The notes: generated by a model from the letters alone, not told the origin. DNA of 64,000 bases from Lederbergia citrea (GCF_018343525.1 NZ_JAGYPH010000001.1:868001-932000); one strand, 5' to 3'; shown: positions 35,369 to 44,844, counted from the first letter of the stretch. Program-made: numbers and translations.

Positions 35369-37438
35369 ATGGTAAAATGTTTATGGAATCAAGAAATAGC
35401 ATCGCAATTACCACTTGGAGTGGAAGAATTAGTATATCGCTCAAACTTACTGGGAACAGATCGTTCTGTTTGTAACTGGGGCGGCGGCAATACGTCGATG
35501 AAAACCGTTGAAACAGACTTTCGCGGCCGTGATGTTGAAGTTATGTGGGTGAAAGGAAGCGGTTCTGATCTTGCAACGATGAAAGCTGCAAATTTCACTG
35601 GTTTAAGAATGAAAGATATTCGCCCTTTAATAGAGAAGGATGAAATGAATGATGAGGATATGGTTGCTTATTTGTCACACTGCATGATTGATAGCAATCA
35701 TCCCCGGGCATCCATTGAAACATTGCTTCATGCATTTTTGCCGTTTAAACATGTCGATCATACACATCCCGATGCAATTATTAGTCTTTGCTGTGCAGAC
35801 AATGGAAAAGAGATAGCTGAGGACATTTATGGAAACCGATTTGTCTGGGTGCCTTATGTACGGCCAGGTTTTACACTTTCTAAAATGATTGCTGAAGGTG
35901 TAAAAAATAACCCCGACGCTGAACTTGTTTTAATGGAAAAGCACGGTCTCGTTACTTGGGGTGAAACCTCGCAAGAAGCATATGAAAAAACGATTGCCAT
36001 TATTAATGAAACGGAAATATATATACAGGAGCGAATTCAAGAAGATAAAATATTCGGTGGACAAAAATATTCATCCCTTACCGATAAAGACCGTCGAAGC
36101 ATATTGGCCCGTGTGATGCCCGTCGTTCGCGGAGCGGTCAGTGATCATAAGAAAATGATACTTTCTTATGATGACTCTAATGACGTTTTGCAATTTGTAA
36201 ACAGTGAAAAAGCAATGAAATTGTCTCAAGTAGGTGCAGCCTGTCCGGATCATCTTGTACATACGAAGCGAATGCCCCTTTATATTGATTGGGATCCACA
36301 AAACGGAGATATAGATAGCCTAATTGAAAAAATAATAGAAGGTGTTAAGGATTTTAAAGAAGAATATAAAGCTTACTTTGACCGCAATAAACATTCAGGC
36401 GACCAAATGTTCGAAGCTGCCCCGCGGGTCATTTTAATTCCGGGACTTGGCATGATTAACTCAGGGAAAAGCTTGGCAATGGCAAATGTAAGCGGTGCCC
36501 TTTATCATCGGGCCATTGCGGTGATGAAAGGATCCACTTCACTTGGTGACTTTGTTTCATTAACTGAAAATGAATCATATAACGTGGAGTACTGGCCACT
36601 GGAACTATATAAATTAACACTTGCTCCACCAGAAGTAGAGTTTTCTAGAAAAATAGTCTTTATTACAGGCGGTGCAGGCGGCATTGGCAGTGAAACGGCA
36701 CGCCGACTAGTATCTGAGGGTGCTCATGTTGTTCTAGCAGACTTGAACCTTGAAGGTGCTGAAAAAGTAGCAGCTCATATAAATAATACATTTGGCGCGG
36801 GACGGGCAATTGCAGTGAAAATGGAAGTTACAAGCGAAGCTCAAGTAAAAGCAGCTTTTAACCATTCAACACTGACATATGGTGGCGTAGATATTATCGT
36901 TAATAACGCGGGCCTTGCGACTTCAAGCCCGTTTGATGAAACGACCTTGGAAGAATGGAATTTAAATATGAATGTGCTTGGAACTGGATACTTTCTTGTC
37001 GCTCGTGAAGCATTCAGCCTCATGAAAAAACAAGGAATCGGCGGAAATATGGTATTCGTTGGCTCGAAGAATTCATTATACGCCGGCAAGAATGTAACGG
37101 CTTACAGTTCAGCGAAAGCACTTGAAACCCATCTGGCCCGCTGTATTGCTGCAGAAGGAGGAGAATTTGGAATAAGGGTCAACTCAGTTCTTCCTGATGC
37201 GGTATTACAAGGATCGGCGATTTGGGGATCAAAATGGCGTGAAGAACGTGCAGAGGCGTATGGGATTGAACCTGATCAATTAGAGGATCATTACCGCAAG
37301 CGAACATCATTGCTTGTTAATATTTATCCAAAAGACATTGCAGAGTCCATTGCATTTTTCGCCTCATCTAAAGCAGAGAAAACCACAGGTGCCATGATTA
37401 CAGTAGACGGCGGTGTACCAGCTGCATTTACAAGATAA
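35369..37438 (+). CDS. rhaEW: Bifunctional rhamnulose-1-phosphate aldolase / lactaldehyde dehydrogenase
   Basis: A 689-residue fusion protein. The N-terminal 400 residues are a class II aldolase (NWGGGNTSM, HVDHTHPDAII with metal histidines, EKHGLVTWG), which cleaves rhamnulose 1-phosphate to DHAP and L-lactaldehyde. From about residue 430 there is a short-chain dehydrogenase (FITGGAGGIGSETA, NNAG, YSSAKA with the catalytic Tyr-Lys), proposed to oxidise lactaldehyde. Bacillus subtilis RhaEW (YuxG) has the same fused form. The GGAGGAG site precedes the ATG. It starts the rhamnose operon rhaEW-rhaB-rhaA-rhaR. Confidence 0.92.
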   Translation: MVKCLWNQEIASQLPLGVEELVYRSNLLGTDRSVCNWGGGNTSMKTVETDFRGRDVEVMWVKGSGSDLATMKAANFTGLRMKDIRPLIEKDEMNDEDMVAYLSHCMIDSNHPRASIETLLHAFLPFKHVDHTHPDAIISLCCADNGKEIAEDIYGNRFVWVPYVRPGFTLSKMIAEGVKNNPDAELVLMEKHGLVTWGETSQEAYEKTIAIINETEIYIQERIQEDKIFGGQKYSSLTDKDRRSILARVMPVVRGAVSDHKKMILSYDDSNDVLQFVNSEKAMKLSQVGAACPDHLVHTKRMPLYIDWDPQNGDIDSLIEKIIEGVKDFKEEYKAYFDRNKHSGDQMFEAAPRVILIPGLGMINSGKSLAMANVSGALYHRAIAVMKGSTSLGDFVSLTENESYNVEYWPLELYKLTLAPPEVEFSRKIVFITGGAGGIGSETARRLVSEGAHVVLADLNLEGAEKVAAHINNTFGAGRAIAVKMEVTSEAQVKAAFNHSTLTYGGVDIIVNNAGLATSSPFDETTLEEWNLNMNVLGTGYFLVAREAFSLMKKQGIGGNMVFVGSKNSLYAGKNVTAYSSAKALETHLARCIAAEGGEFGIRVNSVLPDAVLQGSAIWGSKWREERAEAYGIEPDQLEDHYRKRTSLLVNIYPKDIAESIAFFASSKAEKTTGAMITVDGGVPAAFTR

Positions 37439-37480
37439 AGAAATGATGTGTACTCGGTCCTATAAAGGAGGTATGAATAA

Positions 37481-38947
37481 GTGATCCATATCGCAGTGGA
37501 TATCGGGGCATCTAGCGGAAGATTAGTTGCAGGGGAAATAAAAAATGGGAAATTGACAATCAAAGACATTCACAGATTTTCGAATGGCTTTGAAAAGAAA
37601 GACGGCACTTATTACTGGGATATCGATTATATAATGAACGAAATTTTACAAGGCCTATCTGTAGCAAAGTCACTTGGTTTTGAGGAGTGTACAGTTGGAA
37701 TTGATACTTGGGCAGTAGATTATGTATTACTTGATCAAAATGGAGATCGTTTGCAAGATGTTGTTACTTATCGAGATCACCGTACGGACAAAACAATCGA
37801 AAAACTGACGAATTTAATGTCTAAGGAAGAAATATATCGTAAAACCGGCATTCAATTTTTACCCTTTAATACGATTTATCAGCTTTTTGAAGAAGATCAG
37901 GAATTACTACAAAACACAGATAAGATACTGATGATCCCTGATTATCTCGGCTACCGTTTAACCGGAAATGCTGTGACTGAAGTAACGAATGCATCAACGA
38001 CACAATTGCTAAATATTGACAGTCGGGCATTTGATGAAGAGCTATTAGAACTAATTTCGGTGAAAAAGGAGCAGTTTGCAGCACTGATAGAACCCGGAAC
38101 GGAGCTAGGATTATTAAAACATAAATGGTTTCCTGAATATGATTTGCCAGAATGCAAAATCATTACGGTAGCTTCACATGATACGGCATCGGCAATTGTA
38201 GGCACTCCAGGAGATGGAGAGAACTGGGCGTATTTAAGCAGTGGGACTTGGTCGCTCATAGGAATCGAAAACCATAAGCCGTTCATCGATTCTTATGCAC
38301 TTGCGGATAATTACACAAATGAATGGGGCGCATTCGGCACTTTTCGTTTTTTGAAAAATATCATGGGGCTGTGGATTTTGCAAGAAGTCCGTAGGAAACT
38401 GAACGGGGATTTCAGTTTCGAACAGCTTGTAGAAGAAGCAAAGCAGGTCCAGCCGTTTCAACAGTTCATTAACTTTAATGATCATCGTTTCTTAAATCCA
38501 GTTAATATGATTGAGGAAATTCAAGAATATTGTCGGGAAACGAATCAATCCGTACCAGAATCAGCTGGTGAACTCGCTTCAGCCGTCTTTAATAATTTAG
38601 CCATAATTTATGCCATTGCACTTGAAGATTTAGAAAGAATGACGAGCAAACAAATTAATCGAGTGCATATTGTGGGTGGCGGCGCGAATAATGAGTTTTT
38701 AAACCAGCTGACAGCTAATTTAAGTGGAAAAACGGTTTATGCAGGTCCATCGGAAGCCACAGCCATCGGCAATTTAATCGTCCAACTCATAGCAAATAAG
38801 GAACTTGAACATATAGAGTCAGGAAGACAGCTTATTAAAGATTCCTTTAAAATTAAAAGCTTCAATCCTTATCCTGATAGTAAAGAAGATATAATCCGGC
38901 AGTTTAAAAGAATGTTATATTCACAAAATAGAGAGGAGATCAGTTAA
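37481..38947 (+). CDS. rhaB: Rhamnulokinase
   Basis: RhaB phosphorylates L-rhamnulose. The 488-residue FGGY-family kinase has the ATP-binding motif AVDIGASSGRL at the start, GIDTWAVDYV, SHDTASAIVG, and HIVGGGANNEFLNQ near the end. The start is a GTG with AAAGGAGGT upstream. It is followed by rhaA without a gap, the rhaA start lying one base after its stop codon. It matches YulC of Bacillus subtilis in length and order. Confidence 0.93.
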   Translation: MIHIAVDIGASSGRLVAGEIKNGKLTIKDIHRFSNGFEKKDGTYYWDIDYIMNEILQGLSVAKSLGFEECTVGIDTWAVDYVLLDQNGDRLQDVVTYRDHRTDKTIEKLTNLMSKEEIYRKTGIQFLPFNTIYQLFEEDQELLQNTDKILMIPDYLGYRLTGNAVTEVTNASTTQLLNIDSRAFDEELLELISVKKEQFAALIEPGTELGLLKHKWFPEYDLPECKIITVASHDTASAIVGTPGDGENWAYLSSGTWSLIGIENHKPFIDSYALADNYTNEWGAFGTFRFLKNIMGLWILQEVRRKLNGDFSFEQLVEEAKQVQPFQQFINFNDHRFLNPVNMIEEIQEYCRETNQSVPESAGELASAVFNNLAIIYAIALEDLERMTSKQINRVHIVGGGANNEFLNQLTANLSGKTVYAGPSEATAIGNLIVQLIANKELEHIESGRQLIKDSFKIKSFNPYPDSKEDIIRQFKRMLYSQNREEIS

Positions 38948-40201
38948 ATGTCACTCAAAGAGAGCTATGAAATAGCAAAAACTGCGTATGAAAAATGGGG
39001 AGTTAATGTAGATGATGCCTTAGAAATTTTAAAGAAGGTTCCGATTTCCATCCATTGTTGGCAAGGAGATGATATTTCTGGGTTTGAGATAGATCAACAT
39101 GAATTATCTGGCGGGATTGATGTTACAGGGAATTATCCTGGAAAAGCAACAACTCCCGAGGAACTGCGATCGGACCTTGAAAAGGCCCTTTCACTTATTC
39201 CAGGAAAGCATCGTGTGAACCTTCACGCTATCTATGCGGAAACAAATGGAGAAAAAGTAGAAAGAGATAAATTGGAACCAAAACATTTTGAAAATTGGGT
39301 AAAGTGGGCGAAAGAAAATAAGCTTGGACTTGACTTCAATCCAACGTTATTTTCCCATGAAAAAGCAGCGGACGGTTTAACTTTATCGCATCCAGATGAA
39401 GAAATTCGTGAATTTTGGATTAATCATTGTATTGCCAGTAGGAAGATTGGTGAGTATTTCGGCCGTGAATTAGGGACTCCTTGTTTAACGAATATCTGGA
39501 TTCCGGATGGATATAAAGATGTTCCAAGTGACCGACTGACACCAAGAAAAAGGTTGAAAGAATCGCTAGATCAAATTTTTGCTGCTGATGTGAATGAATC
39601 ACACAATATAGATGCAATTGAAAGTAAATTATTTGGGATTGGTTCAGAATCATACGTTGTTGGGTCTCATGAGTTTTATCTCGGCTATGCTTTGAGAAAT
39701 AATAAACTATGTCTACTTGATACGGGACATTTCCATCCGACTGAAACGGTATCCAATAAAATCTCCGCCATGCTACTATATAGTGATAAACTAGCGTTGC
39801 ATGTATCGCGCCCAGTACGTTGGGATAGTGATCATGTGGTTACTTTGGATGATGAACTTCGTGAACTTGCCCTAGAAATTGTCAGAAATGACGCACTTGA
39901 TCAAGTAATGATTGGCCTAGACTTTTTCGATGCAAGTATTAATCGTGTTGCTGCCTGGACGATTGGAACACGTAATATGATCAAAGCCTTGCTCTATGCC
40001 ATGCTTACTCCAAATGATTATTTAAAGCAACTACAGGAAGATGGCAATTTTACAGAACGTTTGGCGTTAATAGAAGAATTTAAAACATATCCATTCGGTG
40101 CTGTATGGGATTATTATTGCGATAAAATGGGAGTACCAGTGAAGGAAACATGGCTTGATGCAATTAAAAGCTATGAAGAAGACGTTATGTTAAATCGATA
40201 A
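38948..40201 (+). CDS. rhaA: L-rhamnose isomerase
   Basis: RhaA converts L-rhamnose to L-rhamnulose. The 417-residue metal-dependent TIM-barrel enzyme contains [51 protein letters not shown] and [11 protein letters not shown], with the Asp, His and Glu residues of the two metal sites. Full length for the family. Its gene starts directly after rhaB. No rhamnose mutarotase (rhaM) or transporter gene is in the operon, unlike Bacillus subtilis, which has rhaM nearby. Confidence 0.95.
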   Translation: MSLKESYEIAKTAYEKWGVNVDDALEILKKVPISIHCWQGDDISGFEIDQHELSGGIDVTGNYPGKATTPEELRSDLEKALSLIPGKHRVNLHAIYAETNGEKVERDKLEPKHFENWVKWAKENKLGLDFNPTLFSHEKAADGLTLSHPDEEIREFWINHCIASRKIGEYFGRELGTPCLTNIWIPDGYKDVPSDRLTPRKRLKESLDQIFAADVNESHNIDAIESKLFGIGSESYVVGSHEFYLGYALRNNKLCLLDTGHFHPTETVSNKISAMLLYSDKLALHVSRPVRWDSDHVVTLDDELRELALEIVRNDALDQVMIGLDFFDASINRVAAWTIGTRNMIKALLYAMLTPNDYLKQLQEDGNFTERLALIEEFKTYPFGAVWDYYCDKMGVPVKETWLDAIKSYEEDVMLNR

Positions 40202-40210
40202 AAGCAGAAT

Positions 40211-40240
40211 CGAGCGGCTGAAGTGATTAGTCGCTCTTTC
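40211..40240 (+). terminator. Hairpin between rhaA and rhaR
   Basis: Arms GAGCGGCT and AGTCGCTC (eight pairs with one G-U) with a nine-base loop are followed by TTTC. The short T-run makes it a leaky terminator at best. rhaR has its own -10 box TATAAT at 40261-40266. Confidence 0.5.
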
Positions 40241-40260
40241 AGCTGACTATTAAACTATGC

Positions 40261-40289
40261 TATAATATGGAAAAACAGATAAACAAAAA
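40261..40289 (+). promoter_or_regulatory. rhaR promoter -10 box with putative operator
   Basis: A perfect TATAAT at 40261-40266 follows a poor -35 region (TTCAGC at 40238). ATAAACAAAA at 40280-40289, shared with the rhaEW upstream region, lies close to the predicted start. Autoregulation by RhaR would fit. Confidence 0.45.
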
Positions 40290-40314
40290 CAAACAAAGGT
40301 CAGGGGAGTTTTCG

Positions 40315-41073
40315 ATGCTTGTAGCGGAAAGACATCAAAAAATAATCGAGCTTGTCAATGAACGGTCGAGCATCCGTGTTACGGAGTTGAGTAATATTTT
40401 CTCGGTGACGGAAGAAACAATTCGGAGAGATCTTGAAAAACTAGAAAAAGAACAGAAGCTTCAGCGCAGTCATGGCGGAGCAGTAAGCGTGCGAGAACAA
40501 GATTCTGAAATTCATTTTTCCGAGCGAGTTATCACGAATGTATTAGAGAAAAAGGCGATTGCCGTTGAAGCTGCAAAGCAGGTGAAAAGTGGTGATAGAA
40601 TCATTTTGGATGCAAGTACGACTGCCTGGTACATGGCCAAAGAACTGCCCAATCTTCCGCTTACTGTAATAACAAATTCGATTAAAGTGGTCATGGAACT
40701 AAGTAAAAAAGAAAAAATCGAAATTATCTCCATGGGGGGAAGACTTTCACCGAGATCATTATCATACGTGGGACCTCTTGCGGAACAATCGATTAATATG
40801 TATCACGTGAATAAAGTGTTTTTATCATGCAAAGGTCTTGATTTCAATGATGGGCTAAGTGATTCGAATGAACTTCAGGCGATGCTGAAAAAGCGAATGA
40901 TCGAACGATCTGACCAAGTTTATTTAATGGTAGATTCAAGCAAAATCGGTAAACGTGCATTTTCACAAATATCACCGCTTTCCGAAGTGGACTTTGTCAT
41001 AACGGACAAAAAATTAGACCATGCCTCCTGCCAATTATTTAAAGAAAGAAATATCCCAATAGTCGTTGTCTAA
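40315..41073 (+). CDS. rhaR: DeoR-family repressor of the rhamnose operon
   Basis: A 252-residue regulator with an N-terminal winged helix (QKIIELVNERSSIRVTELSNIFSVTEETIRRDLEKL), then a DeoR C-terminal sensor domain (LDASTTAWYMA, SKGLDFNDGLS-type strand). The family responds to phosphorylated sugars, here most likely rhamnulose 1-phosphate. The start ATG at 40315 has AGGGGAG upstream; a longer in-frame start at 40267 is less likely. It is the last gene of the rhamnose cluster, corresponding to yulB in Bacillus subtilis. A strong terminator follows. Confidence 0.9.
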   Translation: MLVAERHQKIIELVNERSSIRVTELSNIFSVTEETIRRDLEKLEKEQKLQRSHGGAVSVREQDSEIHFSERVITNVLEKKAIAVEAAKQVKSGDRIILDASTTAWYMAKELPNLPLTVITNSIKVVMELSKKEKIEIISMGGRLSPRSLSYVGPLAEQSINMYHVNKVFLSCKGLDFNDGLSDSNELQAMLKKRMIERSDQVYLMVDSSKIGKRAFSQISPLSEVDFVITDKKLDHASCQLFKERNIPIVVV

Positions 41074-41090
41074 TTTGATATAGATAGTAA

Positions 41091-41136
41091 TAAAGAAGGC
41101 GCACCATGTCATGATATGGGGCTCCTTCTTTTTTGC
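41091..41136 (+). terminator. Rho-independent terminator after rhaR
   Basis: Arms AAGAAGGCGCACCAT and ATGGGGCTCCTTCTT (with two mismatches) and a TTTTTT tail close the rhamnose island. Confidence 0.85.
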
Positions 41137-41258
41137 ATTCTTTAACCTCCTATGTTTTATGCTTAGAATACAGGGTAAATGAGATTTGATAATGAGCAAT
41201 TAATAAAAAACATATAAACAGGACATGTTGAAGGTAAAGAAAGTTTGGGAGGATTACA

Positions 41259-42119
41259 ATGGCAATGAGTTCAAAACAACAAAAGCCAACATTTTGCGGC
41301 AGTGAATATGATGAACTACATAAAGTGATTTTATGTGAACCAGAGCATATGGCTATTCACGATGTGATTAATGAGACACAAAAGCATTTTAAACAGGAGA
41401 ATATTGATTCGGAACGTGCATTGATAGAGCATAGAGAATTTACTGAAGCACTGCGGAACCACGGGGTTGATGTAATCTTGCTTACACCACTACAAAAGTA
41501 TCCTGAACAGGTTTTTACCCGTGATATAGGTTTTACGATTGGGAGAACTTTATTTGTGGCTGAAATGGCGAGTGAAATAAGGCAAGGAGAAGAAAATGTG
41601 TTAAAGGAGAGACTTGAATCCCAAAAGGTTCCATTCCTTGATTTAACGAAAGGATCGATTGAGGGTGGCGATGTGATCGTTGACCGCAATACTATTTATG
41701 TTGGTATGAGCAGTAGGACGAACGAACAAGCAGTGAACCAATTAAAAAAGGTTTTGCCTACATATACGATCGAGACCATTCCTTTTGATGAAAAATATTT
41801 ACATTTAGATTGTGTCTTTAATATTTTATCTCCAGAAGAAGCTTTGTTTTTCCCCAATGCCTTCGATAAAGAAACAATCGATATGCTGGAATCGCGCTTT
41901 AATTTAATTGAAGTGACGGAAGAAGAACAATTTACTCTTGGGACGAATGTACTTTCAATCGGAAATAAAAAAGTATTTAGTTTACCGGTAAATAGGCAAG
42001 TAAACAGTCAGTTAAAAGCTCGAGGATATAACGTCATTGAAATAGATTTTTCCGAAATTATAAAATCAGGCGGATCTTTTCGCTGTTGTACATTGCCGGT
42101 CTTAAGAGGCAATAAATGA
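41259..42119 (+). CDS. Dimethylarginine dimethylaminohydrolase-like / amidinotransferase family protein
   Basis: A 286-residue pentein-fold protein. It has FTRDIGFTIG, the substrate-binding IEGGDVIVD, the catalytic His in HLDCVFNIL, and the nucleophilic Cys in GGSFRCCTLP near the C-terminus, all in the usual order. The family hydrolyses methylated arginine or related guanidines to citrulline and an amine. Similar to YkgA of Bacillus subtilis. A GGGAGG site precedes the ATG. It is followed by mug after 10 bases, so the two are co-transcribed, but no metabolic link between them is evident. Confidence 0.85.
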   Translation: MAMSSKQQKPTFCGSEYDELHKVILCEPEHMAIHDVINETQKHFKQENIDSERALIEHREFTEALRNHGVDVILLTPLQKYPEQVFTRDIGFTIGRTLFVAEMASEIRQGEENVLKERLESQKVPFLDLTKGSIEGGDVIVDRNTIYVGMSSRTNEQAVNQLKKVLPTYTIETIPFDEKYLHLDCVFNILSPEEALFFPNAFDKETIDMLESRFNLIEVTEEEQFTLGTNVLSIGNKKVFSLPVNRQVNSQLKARGYNVIEIDFSEIIKSGGSFRCCTLPVLRGNK

Positions 42120-42129
42120 GAGGCATACG

Positions 42130-42642
42130 ATGAATCCTATTCCTGATCATATCAAAGACAATCTAAATGTTTTGTTCGTAGGTTTTAATCCAAGTATTCG
42201 ATCGAGCAAAACAGGTCACCACTTTGCCAATCCCACTAATCGATTTTGGTCGATTTTGTATAAAGCTGGAATTACAGAGAGAAAATATGAACCAACAGAA
42301 GATTACAAACTGCTTGATATTGGATACGGGCTGACAAATATTGTTGCTAGACCTACAAGGAATGCCCAAGAAATTGAACCTGAGGAATATCGTGCAGGAA
42401 AGCTGCAATTAATAGAAAAAATATCCTTATATAAGCCAAAGATTGTTTGTTTTGTGGGAAAAGGAGTGTACCAGGAATACAGTGGCAAAAAGAATATTCC
42501 ATGGGGAAAACAACTAAATTCTATTGTTCCTGATACGATAGACTTCGTTGCGCCTTCATCAAGCGGGCTCGTCCGAATGAAAATCGACGAGATAGCTGCT
42601 ATTTATAGCGAGCTGCCAAAGTTGTTAAATGCTATCGAATAA
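42130..42642 (+). CDS. mug: G/U mismatch-specific DNA glycosylase
   Basis: A 170-residue uracil-DNA glycosylase of the Mug/TDG branch. FVGFNPSIRSS supplies the motif with the catalytic Asn, HHFANPTNRFW recognises the substrate, and APSSSGLVRM corresponds to the second motif. It removes uracil or thymine opposite guanine in DNA repair. It sits ten bases after the DDAH-like gene. A strong terminator (42661-42705) follows and separates it from desK. Confidence 0.9.
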   Translation: MNPIPDHIKDNLNVLFVGFNPSIRSSKTGHHFANPTNRFWSILYKAGITERKYEPTEDYKLLDIGYGLTNIVARPTRNAQEIEPEEYRAGKLQLIEKISLYKPKIVCFVGKGVYQEYSGKKNIPWGKQLNSIVPDTIDFVAPSSSGLVRMKIDEIAAIYSELPKLLNAIE

Positions 42643-42660
42643 CTTAATGAAATTCAGCTT

Positions 42661-42705
42661 GTAGCTCCTTTGTTATGTTATGATGACAAAGGAGCTATAT
42701 TTTTG
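42661..42705 (+). terminator. Rho-independent terminator after mug
   Basis: Perfect arms TAGCTCCTTTGT and ACAAAGGAGCTA enclose an 11-base loop and run into TATTTTTG. It also excludes an upstream start for desK, whose alternative ATG at 42670 is inside the stem. Confidence 0.85.
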
Positions 42706-42726
42706 TTTGTAAAAGAGGTTTTTAAA

Positions 42727-43848
42727 ATGAAAAAGAAGTCCTTCGCTTTTTTGAAAAGTTCAGGTATTTCACCATACATATGGACAATCCTAACCATTTT
42801 ACCATTCTATTTTATATTTCAATCTTCTTCTACAATAGAAATCGTGGTGGGGCTGGTACTTACAATCCTATTTTTTATTACATATCGTTTTGCTTTTATT
42901 TCCAAAAGATGGCCTGTCTACTTATGGACGGGGATCTTGATTGGTATCTCGATTACGATGACCATTCTATTTCACTTTATCTATTTTGCTTTTTATATTG
43001 CTTACTATAATGGAAATATCAAAAACCGGATTGCGTTTTTAACGTTATACATCATTCACTTAGTCTTCACGACGATATCAATTAATTATAATATTGTCAT
43101 TAAAGATGAATTATTTATTTCGCAGTTGCCATTTGTCATCATTATTTGGATAAGTGTAATTCTGCTTCCATTCAATCTTTATAATCGTAAAAAGCAGGAG
43201 CAGCTCGAACAGCAGCTTGAATACGCAAACGATAGAATCGCAAATCTTGTTAAGCAAGAGGAGCGTCAGAGGATTGCCCGCGACTTACATGACACATTAG
43301 GACAGAAACTCTCACTCATTGGGCTAAAAAGTGACTTAGCAAGAAAATTAGTATACAAAGATCCAGAACAAGCACGCAATGAATTGAAAGACGTTCAGCA
43401 AACTGCAAGAACAGCATTGAATGAAGTAAGGAAAATGGTCTCGGAAATGCGCGGAATTCGTTTAAAAGAAGAGATCGTTCGAGTTAAGCAAATACTTAAA
43501 GCTGCACAAATTGATTTCGCAGTGGAACATGATTTACCGTTGACAAATGTCTCCCTCTATTTGGAGAATATTTTAAGCATGTGTCTGAAAGAAGCGGTAA
43601 CAAATGTTGTCAAACATAGTCAAGCTTCTTTATGTGAAATCAAAATCGAGCAGTCGATGAGTGAAATAACCATAATTGTCAAAGACAATGGAATCGGTAT
43701 AACAGAAGGTCATGACATATTAAACGGAAGTGGATTACTGGGAATAAAAGAACGTCTGGAATTTGTAAATGGCAGTCTTGATATTGTTTCAAATAATGGA
43801 TCCACAATTATTATGAAACTGCCCAGTATCATTAAGCCAAACGCATAA
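42727..43848 (+). CDS. desK: Membrane sensor histidine kinase DesK-like
   Basis: A 373-residue kinase. The N-terminal 150 residues hold four or five hydrophobic segments, which in DesK sense membrane thickness and fluidity; a coiled coil (about 150-180) leads to the dimerisation domain with the phospho-accepting His in ARDLHDTLGQK (near residue 190), followed by a HATPase domain (VKDNGIGI, GSGLLGIKERLEF). The sequence around the His and SLIGLKSDLARKLVYKDPEQ matches DesK of Bacillus subtilis closely. The ATG at 42727 is preferred, with AGAGGT upstream. desR follows after 14 bases. The controlled gene des lies at 63.7 kb. Confidence 0.93.
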   Translation: MKKKSFAFLKSSGISPYIWTILTILPFYFIFQSSSTIEIVVGLVLTILFFITYRFAFISKRWPVYLWTGILIGISITMTILFHFIYFAFYIAYYNGNIKNRIAFLTLYIIHLVFTTISINYNIVIKDELFISQLPFVIIIWISVILLPFNLYNRKKQEQLEQQLEYANDRIANLVKQEERQRIARDLHDTLGQKLSLIGLKSDLARKLVYKDPEQARNELKDVQQTARTALNEVRKMVSEMRGIRLKEEIVRVKQILKAAQIDFAVEHDLPLTNVSLYLENILSMCLKEAVTNVVKHSQASLCEIKIEQSMSEITIIVKDNGIGITEGHDILNGSGLLGIKERLEFVNGSLDIVSNNGSTIIMKLPSIIKPNA

Positions 43849-43862
43849 GGAGGAGCATATAC

Positions 43863-44462
43863 GTGATTCGAATTGTCATCGCAGAAGATCAGAGAATGAT
43901 GTTGGGTGCATTAGGCTCACTACTCAATTTGGAAGAGGATATGGAAGTGGTTGGAAAAGCCAGCAATGGGGAAGAGGCGATTTCTCTTGTTAAACAATTC
44001 CAACCAGATATTTGCATCATGGACATTGAAATGCCGGAAAAAACAGGGCTTGAGGCAGCGGAGGAAATAAAAGGGTTGGATTGTAAAGTGATAATTTTAA
44101 CTACCTTCGCACGTTCCGGTTATTTCCAACGTGCAATAAAAGCTGGTGTAAAAGGGTATTTATTGAAGGACAGCCCAAGCGAAGAACTGGCGAGCTCTAT
44201 ACGCAGTGTGATGGAAGGAAGGCGCCTGTATGCACCAGAACTGATGGATGATGTTTATAGTGAAGAAAATCCGCTTACTGATAGGGAAAAGGCAGTATTG
44301 GAACTCGTGGCTGATGGGAAAAACACAAAAGAAATTGCGGATCAATTAAGCATAAAAACTGGGACTGTTCGAAACTATATCTCACAAATTCTCGATAAGC
44401 TTGAGGTTACAAACCGGATTGAAGCAATCACTCAGTCTAGAAAAAAGGGCTGGTTTAAATAG
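43863..44462 (+). CDS. desR: Response regulator DesR-like (NarL/LuxR class)
   Basis: A 199-residue regulator. The receiver domain has the acidic pair ED at residues 8-9, the phospho-acceptor Asp54 in DICIMDIEMP, Thr near residue 80 and Lys in GYLLKDSP; a LuxR-type helix-turn-helix follows (LTDREKAVLELVADGKNTKEIA). The GTG start has GGAGGAG upstream. DesR activates the fatty acid desaturase gene in the cold. In this genome des is not adjacent but at the right edge of the window, where two palindromes occur that could be its sites. Confidence 0.93.
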   Translation: MIRIVIAEDQRMMLGALGSLLNLEEDMEVVGKASNGEEAISLVKQFQPDICIMDIEMPEKTGLEAAEEIKGLDCKVIILTTFARSGYFQRAIKAGVKGYLLKDSPSEELASSIRSVMEGRRLYAPELMDDVYSEENPLTDREKAVLELVADGKNTKEIADQLSIKTGTVRNYISQILDKLEVTNRIEAITQSRKKGWFK

Positions 44463-44468
44463 GAGTAA

Positions 44469-44505
44469 CCTAGGTCGAAAACTAGTTGAACTTTATCGAC
44501 CTAGG
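44469..44505 (+). terminator. Long hairpin after desR
   Basis: Arms CCTAGGTCGA and TCGACCTAGG (ten pairs, perfect) enclose 17 bases. The T-run is weak, so it may terminate or stabilise the transcript. Confidence 0.55.
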
Positions 44506-44529
44506 TTCCAATTGACCATTATCCTGGTC

Positions 44530-44844
44530 CTAACTGTCAACTATTTGATTTTTCATCTTTCCAATTTCTTGATTTATCACAAAAGCAAGATCATCGTTGC
44601 CAAATAATAATAAAACACCAAGCAATGTTTCGGTAGAAATGTCTCCAGCCTCATCTTTGGGGACAGTTAGTTCAATGGCTTCTTTCAAAGCGAGGTTTTT
44701 TTCTTGATTTGGATAAGCCTGTAAATATAATTCCTCTGGGTTTAGATCATGATTTACACACCATTGGGCAAAAACAAGAATCATCATCTTTTCATCATTT
44801 TGATAGTTTTGTATGATTCTTTCTTCCAAGTCATTATGTTTCAT
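44530..44844 (-). CDS. Small conserved-looking Bacillus protein of unknown function
   Basis: A 104-residue acidic soluble protein. It begins MKHNDLEERII and contains MMILVFAQWCVNHDLNPEELY and, later, LLLFGNDDLAFVINQEIG. It is amphipathic and mostly helical by composition, with no membrane segment or catalytic motif I recognise. A GGAG site precedes the ATG on the minus strand. It is convergent with desR. I recall similar small proteins in Bacillus but cannot name the family. Confidence 0.65.
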   Translation of the reverse strand: MKHNDLEERIIQNYQNDEKMMILVFAQWCVNHDLNPEELYLQAYPNQEKNLALKEAIELTVPKDEAGDISTETLLGVLLLFGNDDLAFVINQEIGKMKNQIVDS

